DNA of 64,000 nucleotides from contig NC_055991.1 in NCBI RefSeq assembly GCF_018446385.1, positions 120,075,794 to 120,139,793 of the forward strand. Direction: 5' to 3'. Below are positions 12,233 to 23,618 of the stretch, piece after piece. Numbering within the stretch: the first letter of the stretch is position 1; every line of letters begins with the position of its first letter. A program made the translations under genes and the position numbers. This DNA is from Zingiber officinale (lineage: Eukaryota; Streptophyta; Magnoliopsida; Zingiberales; Zingiberaceae). The notes under the pieces are model-generated. The model ran no database searches. It was not told where the DNA came from and saw nothing but the letters and a program-made list of their open reading frames with translations.

Positions 12233-13956
12233 CGAGGGTCAACAACCGTAACCCTCTGCTGATCTGCGGGATCAGGAAGTTCTCTCGGTCGAAGATGTAC
12301 CACAAGCGTGGGATCTGGGCAATCAAAGCCAAGCACGGCGGAACCTTTCCCCGGCACGACCCCAAGCCCACCGCCCCCGAGCCCGCGTCCAAGAAGCACC
12401 CCAAGCTCTACCTCTCCGACGATGTCAAGACCCCCGTGCCCAATCGCCGCAGACCCAAGCCCGCCAATCTCCGGTTCCATCCCTCCCTAATTTCCTGATG
12501 CTTGATATTATCATTTCATTATGCAGTCATTTTTACACTGATTTGGTTAATAGATCCAGCATCACACCAGGAACCGTTCTCATCCTCCTCGCCGGTAGGG
12601 TTACTTCTTGTTACTGGTAAGTCAATTCTTCATCCTTAAGAAAGTAAACTTGAATCATTCCATTCCATCATCAATTGAATAATCTAAGGTATTTTGTTTA
12701 TTTCGTCAATCATTTCTACTACTTGGCACTATCATTTTCAATATAGAACGAAGACGAAAAACACTCTCAAATGGTCTTTGTTAGGCCTAATTATTTTGTT
12801 GTAAAGTTAACTAGCCAGCTATAGTTTTGATGCCATTTTTTAAGTTTTAGTCATTGGATAGGGCTTGACTGATCTATGTTTGATATCGTAACATGTTGTA
12901 TTATTATTTTGGATTGCATTGATAAAAAGTAAAGATTGTATCTGTTTAGGTTTTATTACTTCATTTTGATCGAGTAAGTTGTCCATGATGTAAAACTGAA
13001 TGTTGTCGCTTGCCATTTTCGAGATACTTTGGCGATGATTTAATAGTAGGTTTTGCTTATATCTTTGTAATTTGTTTTTAGACTTGACCCCAGGGTGTTC
13101 CTGATATTGAACTGGAACCAATTGTTTTTTTAGAATGACCATTTTGATTTTGGGGGGTACACTGTTTAATTCATCTCAAATTGATCAATTCTTGTTTAAT
13201 GTAAAGTATAATTTATAATTTTGTACCGTAGTCCGTAGGGACTTTGTAGCATAGAATTATTCATTAATGAGCTTTTCAAATCGAAAACACCATTTAGTAG
13301 AGTACTACTTGTGATTTCAAGTTTCAGGTTGATGTGTAAGATTCTAAAATTATATCATCTTTGTTTCCACTAGGTAGAATTTTGAATCATCTCTTGTTGG
13401 TGTAACAATTTTACTATGTGATATTATTTTTTCAATGATATGATCATGTGGTGTGCTTAGATATTGCTGTATCAATATATCAATTATTCTTATCACTAAC
13501 TTCCTTTCAAATGCTAAATGTTATAGGCCCTTTTACTGTTAATGGGGTACCCCTTAGAAGGGTTAACCAATCATACGTGATTGCTACTTCAACTAAAAAT
13601 GACATCGCTGGAGTCAACGTCGGCAAGTTTGATGATAAACTTCAAAAAGGAGACAAAGAAGTGGTACAAGAAGAGCGAAAGTACATTCTTTGAGGCCGAA
13701 CCGGTATTGCAATAGTTTTCTTTGCTGGTCACCCGCATTGTAATCTTTCTATAATCTTTGAGCTCATTCGTGCTCGATGCAGGAAAAAAAGAAGCTGCCA
13801 CAAGAGAGGAAGGGCGACCAGAAAGCAATCGACACTCCTCTGATAAAGGTTACCGAAGCAGTGGAAGATTTGAGGGCTCATCTCGGCACTAAATTCGCAC
13901 TTAGATTTGGAGTTAAACCACATGAACTAGTCTTTGAAACGGTAGTTCCTTTTTGA
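12217..13956 (+). pseudogene. RPL6: 60S ribosomal protein L6 pseudogene with introns
   Basis: Four exons are recognised: 12,217-12,473, 12,554-12,616, 13,527-13,703 and 13,783-13,956. The product resembles eL6 of the large ribosomal subunit: [20 protein letters not shown] near the N-terminus, SITPGTVLILLAG in exon 2, [19 protein letters not shown] in exon 3 and KPHELVF at the C-terminus. Two lesions break it. In exon 2 the codons for LAGR run straight into GLLLVTG, so the conserved FKGKRVVFLKQL segment is missing, apparently by a deletion of about 44 nt that shifts the frame. In exon 3, after KFDDK, a two-base loss shifts the frame again, because the expected FFEAE block is only readable in another frame. 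The usual stop after LVF is also changed, adding ETVVPF. Introns are kept, so this is a DNA-level duplicate and not a retrocopy. Assembly error is the alternative explanation for the two-base lesion. Confidence 0.85.
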
Positions 13957-14498
13957 ATCTGGCATATGTATATATTTTTTCTTTAGATGTTGTTGTTTTA
14001 AACATTTTGTTATTGACTAGACTTTAAGTTATAAATTTAATTTCCTGTGTTTCTTTATTCAGAATGTATAATTATTTGAGGGTTTAATTAAGAAAGCATG
14101 GTTATTTATAAAGAATGAAATAAACGGAAAATGCGTTATGAATTAGTTTGGAGAAAAGGTAATAACCACGCAGTTACCAACTGTTGGTGTAGTTATTGCC
14201 ATCCGTGGGCCATATTATATGAATTATAAAATGATGAACAAGATTATATTGAATTTGGGACGATGAGTCTAGTCTTATAAAAATTTTTTTTTATTGATTA
14301 TCAGGATAAATTAGAAAGTTCTTGTGATGGTCAATTCAAGTTTTTCGTCGACTGTCAAAATAAATTGAAAATCACTCACGATGAACGATCCAGAAGTCCA
14401 TTCTATTGTTGGCCGCCCCATATTAGATAAATTATAGAATTATAAGTGATGATTATTACAATCATTTTATATGTAATTTATGCTTTTTATTCATTTCT
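13957..14498. other. Intergenic, no feature seen
   Basis: AT-rich sequence without a convincing ORF, repeat or RNA gene. Confidence 0.5.

Positions 14499-14532
<34 letters not shown>
14499..14532. repeat. Compound (CA)n(TA)n microsatellite
   Basis: A CA run passes directly into a TA run, about 34 bp in total. It is flanked by sequence rich in GGTATACCGAAA-type motifs that recurs on the far side of the inverted-repeat complex (15,775-15,895). Confidence 0.9.
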
Positions 14533-14954
14533 AAGCATAGGATGAGAAAAATATCAAAAATTTTAGTATACCGTACATATTATACAGATATATACTCTTC
14601 ATATCAAAATTTTTGGTATCAGTATTGGTATACAATTTATTATTTTTCGTATTTTGATATATACCGAAATACTGAATAAATTATTTTATTTTAATTAGGA
14701 TTTGAGCTTTAATAGGTTTTAGTTTGTTTTCTCTTTTCCCAACCTCATTCTGTATTGGCCCACATGCCACAGCTCACTTCAACGCTAATCCAAACCTTTC
14801 CTTCTCCCCATCTCGTCAATACATACGTACAGGTATTGTATTGGACACGACATGAATATGATGATACGGAAAATTTTGAAAATATAAGATACGATATGGC
14901 TACGATATAATGATTATTACAAAAATATAAAAATATTATATTTTGCATCTTATG

Positions 14955-15775
14955 GTATATTGTGCGTCTTATGGTTCAATCCAAATCAAAAGTTATGACA
15001 TTCAAAGTTCACTCGACAAACACATTGAAGCAGCTACTAACCAGTAGCTGCTACTTCACAATTTTCTCTGTTGCAGGCTTGCAACAGCTATTGGTTTATA
15101 GATGCTACAACAGCACAGGAAAAATTATGTTGTCACAGCTACTGATTAGTAGCTGCTACATCAGAGAAAATTATATTGTAGCAGTTACTTGTTAGTAGCT
15201 GCTACAATATGTTTGTCGAGTAAATTTTGAGAGGTTATAACTTTTGATTCTGGATGAAGCATATAATATACATATATCAAATCGAAGATCTCTGAACGAG
15301 GTTTGATTTGATATGTTGTATGTTTTATGGTTCAATCCGAATCAAAAGTTATAATATTTCAAAGTTCACTTGGCATACGTTGCAATAGCTACTAACTAGT
15401 AACTGCTACAACATAATTTTCTCTATTGTACCAGCTATTGATTTGTAGATGCTATAATAGCACAGGAAAAACTAAGTTGTAGTAGCTACTGGTTAGTAGT
15501 TGTTACAATGTGTTTGTTGAGTAAACTTTGAGAGGTCATAATTTTTTATTCTGGATGAACCATATAATACACAATATATCAAATTGAAGATCTCTGAACG
15601 AGCTTTGATTTAATATATTGTGCGTCTCATTGGTAAATTAAAAGTTATGACTTCTCAAAATTCACTCAGCAAATACATTATAGCGACTACTAACCAATAG
15701 CTACTACAACACAATTTTCTCTGTTATAGTAGCTACTAACCAGGAACTGCTACAACATAATTTTTTCCTGTTACA
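14955..15775. repeat. Inverted-repeat complex with repeated AGCTACT/AGTAGCT hairpins
   Basis: A block with GGTTCAATCC, AATCAAAAGTTATGAC and AGTTCACTCGACAAACAC occurs at about 14,970 and again diverged at 15,327. Its reverse complement (TTTGAGAGGTTATAACTTTTGATTC and similar) occurs near 15,220 and 15,525. Between these lie at least five hairpins on the theme CAGCTACT...AGTAGCTG, the best at 15,029-15,052 with perfect 10-bp arms. No coding content is seen. It may be a foldback-type element or a degenerate satellite. Confidence 0.7.
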
Positions 15776-15949
15776 ACATACCATACTAAATTTCGGTATA
15801 CCAAAAGTTTTGATATGAAACTCATACCACACCGAAAATTCAATATACCGAAACTTTGGTATACCAAATTTTTGTAAACCGTACCGATCCAGTTTAAGAA
15901 AGCATTACACCTACAAAATTACTGCCCCTTCCAGAGTATCTGTCGCCCC

Positions 15950-16155
15950 ACTGCTCAGATGTGGTGTCGCCGTCAGGATGATTATACTACCCCTGGAGCC
16001 ATGCTCAAATGTGGCACCACCGTTAGGATGGTCGTGTTGTCCCTGGCGCCGCACTTAGATGTGGGGACGTTGTTAGGATGGTCGTGTTGCATCTGGAGCC
16101 GCACTTAGATGTAGTGTCGCGGTTAGTATGGTCACTGCCATTGGAGCCGCTCAGG
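15950..16155. repeat. 50-bp minisatellite, about four copies
   Basis: The landmark CTCAGATGTGG or CTTAGATGTGG begins at 15,954, 16,004, 16,054 and 16,104, spaced exactly 50 bp. Each unit also carries GTTAGGATGGTCGTGTTG or a variant, then CCTGGAGCCGC. It is GC-richer than its surroundings. Confidence 0.85.
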
Positions 16156-16982
16156 CATATTGTAGCAAGTGTCTAGTATAGACAATGTTGTAACTGACAA
16201 AATATGAATTAATTTAAAAAAAAATTCATCATCTTCTTCTGATGTTTTCCAGCAATGAATTAACAATTGAGCAATTGATTGTTAAACAATCTATTTGAAC
16301 TTATCAATCGGTTGATCAGTTTAATCAAATTTAAATTTTTAAAATTTAAATCAAATTGATTTAACTGAAATAATCAAATTTTTAAATAAAAATTTAAGTT
16401 AATCGAACCAAACTTTTAACTTCTATGATCGATTTAACCCCATCGAACCCCATCACCCCTACTCGTGCGTAGTAGCCTGGAATGTAGGATTCACTCACCC
16501 AAGGCTCCTATATTTGCTAATGTCTGCCAATTAATTGGCCCCTAGTCTCTTCAAATATAACATTAAGGCAATATCATAGTAAACAACATACAACTAGATA
16601 TATCTACATAACGTGTCATAGTATTTTACAGAAGAATCTATGAGAAATTTTGAGAAAAAATATATATAACTTATTTTGGTGCTATTAGATTGAATATCAC
16701 AAAAGCTAATATATAGAATAATATCACAAGAGACTTGGATAATCTCAAAATAATATGGTAGTAAAATGGCACTTAAGATGGATACATCTACGTATCAAGT
16801 CATCAAGTTACAGTGTTTTACAGCTCTGATGGAAGATAAAACAAAGTTATAATTGAGACTTATTTTGGAGCAACAAGGTTGAATGTTGGTTGTTCATAGT
16901 CCATAGGCAACAATCACCAATACATTATATGAACTAGGAACAAATTTGCAAAGAACAATAGAGAAATCAATTTCTTTTTATC
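16156..16982. other. Intergenic / 3' flank of kinase gene
   Basis: AT-rich. A segment around 16,260-16,450 is rich in AATTGA, TTTAAATTTT and ATCGA words and may be a decayed repeat. The part next to 16,982 is presumably the 3' UTR of the minus-strand kinase gene. Confidence 0.4.
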
Positions 16983-19900
16983 TTAAGCTGAATACTTTGA
17001 TATGAGCTTGTCCACATGAATGATTATGTTGTCGATATTTGGCCTTACGGCAGGTTGGGGTTGCAACATCCATATTACAAACTGATGAAGAGTGTCTGGG
17101 TATGGTGGTTTGGTCGTGGATGGCCACTTTATTTGTGCATTCATGATGGCTAACTGTATGCTGCCTCCTGATTCACTTAGCACATACTCAAAAGGTGATG
17201 ATCCATACCTATCAAGGCAAGAAAGAGGTACCTTAAATATTGTCGAGTTTTTGTAATAGTAGAATAGTATGCATTTTGTATCATTTCACTTAAAATCATG
17301 TGAAATATTGCCTGGTGAAAGGTACAAATTTTCTGTGAATATCTCTTAAGAAAATTCCATGAAAAGGCATAAACTTGGAAAAGGAGCCATGATGATGAGA
17401 TAACTGATAATGTCTGAACATAATAAGCAAAGTTAAAGAATTCTTACATTATAGAGTATAAAGTACATCCAAGAGACCAAATATCTGTCCTCTCATCAAT
17501 ATCAGCATGGCTTGGACAGTCCCACAATTCCGGAGCTCGATAAGGTGCCGAACAGTGCTCAGTAGCCCATTCCTGTCAGGAAATGACAAATAGGTGAGTT
17601 AATAACATGTCCAAAAACTTGAGTTTGTGATAAACAAGGGGTCAGGGTTGGCAAATTTCTGATTGGAGACACGAAGAGAAAAGATCCTTCTTGAGCATCC
17701 TCATTGTGAAGCCTAAAAGAGAAAGATCTTGAAAGGTGCACTCTACAAGTGCATTTGAAACTATCAATATTTTGATTTTTTTTTTCTCTCTTTATTTTAC
17801 TATCACCTCTAGCTTGGTGATGGTAGCAAGCCATGTTTGCTAGGAAGTTTATGATTCAAAACCCGCAAATGTAGTACCTTTACACACAATGTTTAGGTTA
17901 GGTATCTTTAATGATAATGTTTTGATATTTGTCCTTCCTTCTTGGAGATATTATGGTACAATTCAGATATATTTAAAAATATAATTTGGATAACTCCTAC
18001 AAGTAAATATCCTTAAAAGAAAATTAACTCATACCTGTAGCTGTAATGCCTCTGACCTCGATCGGATTTCTTTTCTAGCAGGGCGAGCACTTCCAAAATC
18101 CATTAAAATAGCAACAGGAGGTTGTTCCTTAATTTGAGTGATGAGAACATTTCCTGGTTTCACATCATTATGAGCATATGGAGGATCAAAGCTGTGCATG
18201 TGCTTCAGACCAGCGCAAAGCTGTAGGCAATGGATTACATGTCATCCTACTGTCTTTACTTGAAATTAGATAGATTAAGAAAAGTGTAACACTGGCAGTG
18301 ATCTAGACAATGAAAAAACAAATGGATGTCTGGAACCAATGCCTTAAATGAACCCATCTCCAGATTGACAAGTCATACTTGGGAAGAACCTAATTGTGCT
18401 CTCTTGCCTCTTCCTAACGCCAACTACCAAAGCTATATCATCACCAACTTTTAACTTCCATCTACGGATCTGTGTTACGGAAAGACTTTCTAGATTTTTA
18501 GCCCAGTTAAAGGAAAAAAAAAAAAATACACAGAGGGATAAGATTCATGTATACACATCCAAAAAGTTGGGACAAACATGGGTTAATGATGATGATAATG
18601 ATGTGTTTGATTGGGTGTATCCTGATGTTTTTAATTCATTAAACTGATTTAGAAATATTTTATCAATAACAATTTTTTCTACAAAACATGCCCACCCTGA
18701 TGAATCACTTCTTTTCAGAAGGAAATAAGTGATAAGGATATCCTTTTTGTGATTAGGTATCAGGATCATTATCCATAGTTTTTTTCACTTGAAACTGTTT
18801 AGGGTTTTGGTTAATTTATTTTTACACAATATGTATTTGTTTCATCAGACCTTACAATGAATAAGGAAAAGGCAACAAGCGCCATTTGCACAATCTTCAC
18901 TATTGAAAAGGAGTGGCATATTCAAACAAATTATGACAACCTCATAATACAAATAATAGAGAAGAACCAGAGATTACATCTAGGCACTTCAACTTGCAAT
19001 ATTGATAAATTTGGTGGAAAGCAATTGAACAAGTCAAATGCAGAATAATTTTTGTACTTTGCTAGCTTATGAATTGCACATATGCATAATGAAAGAATAT
19101 GCATTCAAGTTTAAAAGGAAAACATGTACCTGTCTGAAAATATGAAGAACAGCAAGAGTCGGAAAGAATTCCCTTTTTGATTGCATAACTGTAACTATAT
19201 CGAGTAAGGTTCCATCAAGATGAACTGGGAACAACAAGTAGGCTTCATGTTTCAGAGAACCACCTTGCTTGTCCTGAAAAATGAAAATACATCCAATCAT
19301 TGTTATGCTATGTAAGAAAAGTAGCATGAGTGTATCTAAAAATCTCGGATCTTCCCTTAACCAGTACAAAAAGGAACCCTTAGCTTCTAGGATATGAAAA
19401 TGATAGCTTGTAAAAGATTTCTTCAGCTGAAATCAACAGCAATTTTCTAGGTGGTTCAGATTTCAGTTTTCTGAAATTGATAACAAATGCAACAGCGTGA
19501 TTTAAACTGTGCAATTTAATAATTATTTATGCATGATGACCATAAACTATCCATAATTGACTTTTTATGAGCTTCTCACTTTGTAAATGATTTGCAAACT
19601 AGTAAAAGCCTCAGAGAAAATGACTGGGTAATGACAAACTAGTTTGACCATGGAAGATTATTGAATCGTTTGTTTCTGATAGAACAATTCCATAGCAACG
19701 TAGAGATATTTTTAATCTATCTAATGTTCCACAATTGAACACCAATGTTTCAAATTATCTCATAATGCTTTTCATATAATGATATTAAATACATTTTGTT
19801 AGTCCAACCAAGGGTTTACTGTTTGATCATATATGAAGAATCATTTTCAAAACACTGAATAGTAATTGTTCATAAGAACAACAACAAACAAACAAACTAT

Positions 19901-20989
19901 GAGTCCTAACTATCTTGAATCAGCTGAATGGGTTTTATCCTGTTGTTGACTCAAGTTAATATCCATATATGTTAAGTCGTTTTTCATTGTGTTAAGTAGA
20001 GTTCTCTTTTTCCAACCCTCTGCTCCTCACATTTTCATACTAATTGCTCCAACTTGTACAGAAGTACCTTAGTTGGAATGATTGCATGATCTAGGAGGGG
20101 AAGCAAATTTGGATGGCTAAACTGGGAAGAGACACGAATCTCCTGCTTAACCAACTCCAGTTGTTCCTGTGTTTGAATGATTACTTTTTTCATCGCGTAC
20201 GTTCCATGATCTGATGACATTCACAAACAAGAAATAGCATCAGTCCAAACATTAAAATATATATAAAAAAAATGTGTCCCATCTTGTAGCTTTATTAATT
20301 GGCCAACCAAAGCACCGCTGAAGCAAAATCAAGAGCAAATCAGAAAGTTCAAAAGAGGTTTCCTTCTAAATTATTCTATTAGCAATTGCCCGCTAGATCC
20401 AAAAAGGCGATCTTAGCGCGAACGTACAATGCTAAAAAATTGAGATCAACCCGATCGTACAATGATATCTAATTGCATTAGTTGCTTTGTAAACTGGTCA
20501 AATAAATCACCGTTCAAGTAAAATCAAAGGGAACGAGGAAAAAAAAAGTTGCCAAAGGGTTCCTTCTACACAAATCGATTGGAAACAGCATATTTGCAAT
20601 TCTTCAAACTAAATCCAAAAGAAAACGATCTTGGCGCAGAAATACAACGAATGGAACTCAAGCCCAAGTCGCAATTGCAAAATGCCAGATCCAAGAAGCC
20701 GAAGTCCAATCGAAACATGCCAGATCCAGGATCGACGGTTGGCAGGAACGCGCGCAGACCGATCGGATCTGGTGGAAGAAATACCTGATATGTGGGTGGG
20801 ATTGCTGGACTTCTTTCCGGCGAGACCAGAGGCGCCTTCGGGGACGACCTCCTTGACGAGGAAGACGAAGGCGAAACCGCCCTCGCCGATCTGCCGCACG
20901 ATCCGGAAGCGGTTCTCGTTGATCCAGACGTCGGCACCGGCGTTGGCGGAATCATACAAGGCGCTCAGACCAGAGAACGAGCATCCCAT
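16983..20989 (-). CDS. STK16-like serine/threonine protein kinase
   Basis: A complete gene of six exons: 20989-20785, 20210-20068, 19273-19130, 18220-18035, 17572-17448 and 17208-16983. They splice in frame to 342 residues, close to the usual size of the plant STK16-like family. The start MGCSFSG is a myristoylation/palmitoylation-type N-terminus, as in membrane-anchored STK16 kinases of the Golgi and trans-Golgi. Visible kinase elements are the glycine loop GEGGFAFV (35-42), Lys76 in YAMKK, Glu92 in the C helix, a catalytic loop HNDVKPGN (181-188; Asp183, Lys185, Asn188), DFG at 205-207 and APE at 239-241. The loop has HND instead of HRD, so activation by loop phosphorylation of the classical RD kind is not expected. 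The C-terminus continues through QLAIMNAQIKWP and LISKYSA to the stop. Substrates are unknown from sequence; family knowledge suggests secretory-pathway roles. Arabidopsis has a closely similar kinase. I am confident of the family and less so of one-to-one orthology. Confidence 0.93.
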
Positions 20990-22057
20990 CTTGCTTCGAC
21001 TCTTCGAGTTGCTAAGCTCCGAATCAATCCTCTCCGGTCAAATCCTCCAATTTATATCCCTATTTGGTTGGTAGGAATTGGGTAATTTTCAAAAAAAAAT
21101 AAATAAAAAAATCTAAAAAACCCCTTTAAAATGATTAATATCCAGATGCCTCCGTTTTTATTAAGAAAAAACATCCTCAAAATGCTCCCTTTTTTCCTCT
21201 ATCAATAAAAGAATAATCTAAAATAAAAATAAAAGGGCTGCATTTTGATTTGCAGTTTAATAAGTACCTTAAAATACATTATTGTATATTAAAAATTATT
21301 TTAAAGCTCATTTTTATAGATTGAAGAAGGAGAAGAATACTAGGTAGAAAAAAAAACCTAAGGGAAGAAAGAAAAAAAAGAGTAAGAAAATAAAAGAGGG
21401 AAAAAAAACCCAGAAAACTCAGCTTAAGGTCGCGACCGTGAACAAGACTGGCTGCCTATAAGTGAAAGTCCCAAGTTGCTCGTCGGTGAGTGAACGAGGC
21501 AGCCTATGGCTACAAGGTCGTTTCATTTGCGAGCACGAGCGATCTCGCGGTGACACGAGAGAGATTCGAGTGAGGGAGAGGTTTGACCGTTTGAGTGAGA
21601 CAGATTGACGATGAAAGGAAGGAAAACTCATTTCGTCCATTCGATTGTACAAACATAAATAGTTAAAAATAAATCTACATACATTTTTTTAATTATTCTT
21701 TAATTATTTTATAATGAATAAAAAAAACAAGATGCAATTAAAATTGTTGAATTTTTTAAAGAGGCGGACATATTTATTTTTTATTTTACTTTATCCATTA
21801 ACCGTCTTACTGTAGTATTAGATTTTAAAGATTAATACCACTCCAATATTGTATTTCAAAGAATAACACAAGTATGATACTTATTTTTTTTTTTAAATAA
21901 TACTATTATGATACTATTTTTTTTTAAATCAGCACTAGTTTAGTATTCAATAAATTATACAGCATAATAATATTATTCTTTAAAATTCAGCAACATAATA
22001 ATATTATTCTTTGAATGGTGACAAAGAATATGCTAATATTGTTATTCGAATGATGAC
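20990..22057. other. Kinase 5' flank and AT-rich intergenic DNA
   Basis: The first 60 bp upstream of the start hold a presumptive 5' UTR and promoter, but no confident TATA box is claimed. Further on are A/T-rich runs and two direct copies of AATAATATTATTCTTT (about 21,965 and 21,993). A GC-moderate stretch at 21,419-21,652 has a short open frame without recognisable domains. Confidence 0.4.
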
Positions 22058-22262
22058 AAAAGATGAATACGTTTGCCTCTAGCGCTCCTGTCAACCTGTC
22101 TCAGGACCAACACGGAGGAAGTAAATCACGGATGGCTACTAGCCTTTAAAATAATGACTAACACATAAGGGAGACATTTACCTCGACTTTGCTGAGATTC
22201 AAACCTCATATCTCATGATGTCAACACCTCATGCGCTAGTCACTAGATTCATCCGAGGAGAC
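22058..22262 (-). mobile_element. tRNA-derived SINE, copy 3
   Basis: Read on the minus strand it begins GTCTCCTCGGATGAATC, has an A-box region near CTAGTGACTAGCGCATGAGG and a B-box-like GGTTTGAATCT at 22,194-22,204. It passes through AAAGTCGAGGTAAATG and ends with AACGTATTCATCTTTT. Both the interior and the 3' end match copy 2 at 10,478, which defines the family. Confidence 0.8.
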
Positions 22263-22522
22263 AAATGAAAGGATAAGATGAAAAATAAATGTGTCGTTTC
22301 AAAAATGTTAAAGTTAAATAGATATTTTAAAATTTTTATTATTTTAAATATGCCCCTTACAAAATATATTCAATATTGTACTATTAAAAAAACATTAGAC
22401 TTACTTTAGAATTATTCTTTATAATCTTGATTAAGGTTATCAATAAAAATTTTATTTAATTTAAATAATAAGCAATTCTTGATAATAACGAATGCTCATC
22501 TTGTCAGCAAAATAGTGGATAT

Positions 22523-22750
22523 TGTAGGATCGAAAATGAATGTAAGAGAGGAGGTGAATCATATTTTTAAAACTCTTCATTTTTCAATTTTAAAAACTCA
22601 TAAAAACTAAGTACACAAGGAAATAAAAGAAAATAAAGCACAGCGAAAAATAAATACATTTTTAATTTTACTTAGTTTGGAACTTTCAACGACTCCTACT
22701 ATAAGACCCACAATCTCTTAAATCGTATTGATTGGTCAATCTACTAAAAT
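22523..22750 (-). mobile_element. LTR fragment H (3' end, minus orientation)
   Basis: The reverse complement ends with CATTTTCGATCCTACA. The U5-type stretch next to it resembles the LTR ends of families C and D (AGAGGAGGTGAATC on this strand, compared with AGAGGGGGG.GTGAATA there). It is cut off at 22,750 by the start of an A'-type LTR. Confidence 0.5.
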
Positions 22751-23037
22751 TGTAAATACCTCGTGGTAGTTTTGATGTGGTCAACCAAGTTAAGTTAGGT
22801 CCTGTGTGTGTTTGATCCTTATGTCTAAGTGTGCAGGAGCTTAAGAACACAAGAAGTCGAGCTGAAGACGCAGCTAGTGAAAAGGATGGCACGGGAAGGG
22901 AGTCGACGGGCTCGATGCATCCGAAGGATGAGATGCTGTAGAAGAGTACACCTGTGGACGAGAAGGACTTGTGCGGCGGTCCAAGGGATGAGAAACCGTG
23001 GAGGAAGGCTGCTCGAGGAGAAGGCTGGAGTTGGGTA
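22751..23037 (+). mobile_element. A'-type LTR, 5' fragment
   Basis: It begins TGTAAATACC and passes through TAGTTTTGATGTGGTCAACC and TAAGTTAGGTCCTGTG, matching the start of the A'2 LTR at 34,438. It breaks off where LTR fragment F starts. Confidence 0.65.
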
Positions 23038-23618
23038 TGTTGGGGCAATTTCTCTAGGTCAATTTTGACCAGTTTGACTAAGCTTGAGTTGAGTCAAGCT
23101 TGAGTCGGGATTTGTGTTTTGATGTTTGACAATATAAGGAGATTGCTAGAGCAATCGTCCGGTTATAGAGATAGTCAAAGGGTTGACCAGGTTGATGAAA
23201 ATACAAGTCAAGTAGGTCAAGGTTGACAGGAGACTTGACTGTGAAAGTCTTAACTGGATGTTAGGCATTTGGAAAGTCCTAGTGAGGAGCTATGCAGGAG
23301 AAAGTCCTGGTGAGGAGCCAGGCAACGGGAAAGTCCTAGTGAGGAGCTAGGCAGGAGAAAGTCCTGGTAAGGAGCCAGACAATTGGAAAGTCCTGGTGAG
23401 GAGCCAGGTAGTTGGAAAGTCCAAGTGTGATTTTGGCAAAGGAGAAAGTCCTGGTGAGGAGCTAGGCAATTGGAAAGTCCAAGTGTGTTCTTGGCAAAGG
23501 ATGTAAGTCCAAGCATGTGGTCTTGGCAAGATAAGTTCTAGTGTAACTTGGCAAGGAGAATCCGACAACTAGGATGAGGCCGAAGGAAGCTCCTGAAGGC
23601 AAGGCGTGAAGGATGGGG
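23038..23618 (+). mobile_element. LTR fragment F with AAAGTCC minisatellite
   Basis: It begins TGTTGGGGCAATTTCTC followed by GTCAATTTTGACC and TTTTGATGTTTGACAA. This layout is a diverged relative of the D LTR start (TGTTGGTGCAACCTTAGG in element orientation). From 23,270 to 23,520 there are at least eight repeats on the theme GAAAGTCCTGGTGAGGAGC. It is interrupted by the start of B1, and its remaining half is not found. Confidence 0.65.

Noticed and set aside
12049..12480. 143-codon minus-strand frame opposite L6 exon 1
   Set aside because: Its sequence follows from the GC-rich exon and the 44-bp repeats on the other strand, with no recognisable domain.
18390..19060. Short open frames within the kinase intron
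   Set aside because: They are AT-rich, without homology to the kinase, and lie between well-defined splice sites.
20566..21085. Open frames on both strands over the first exon of the kinase
   Set aside because: They are shadows of the GC-rich exon. Only the MGCSFSG frame continues into kinase exons with valid splice sites.
23270..23520. Regularly spaced repeats that look like a CRISPR array
   Set aside because: The spacers are themselves repeated (GGAGCCAGGCA and variants), there is no cas gene and this is plant LTR sequence.
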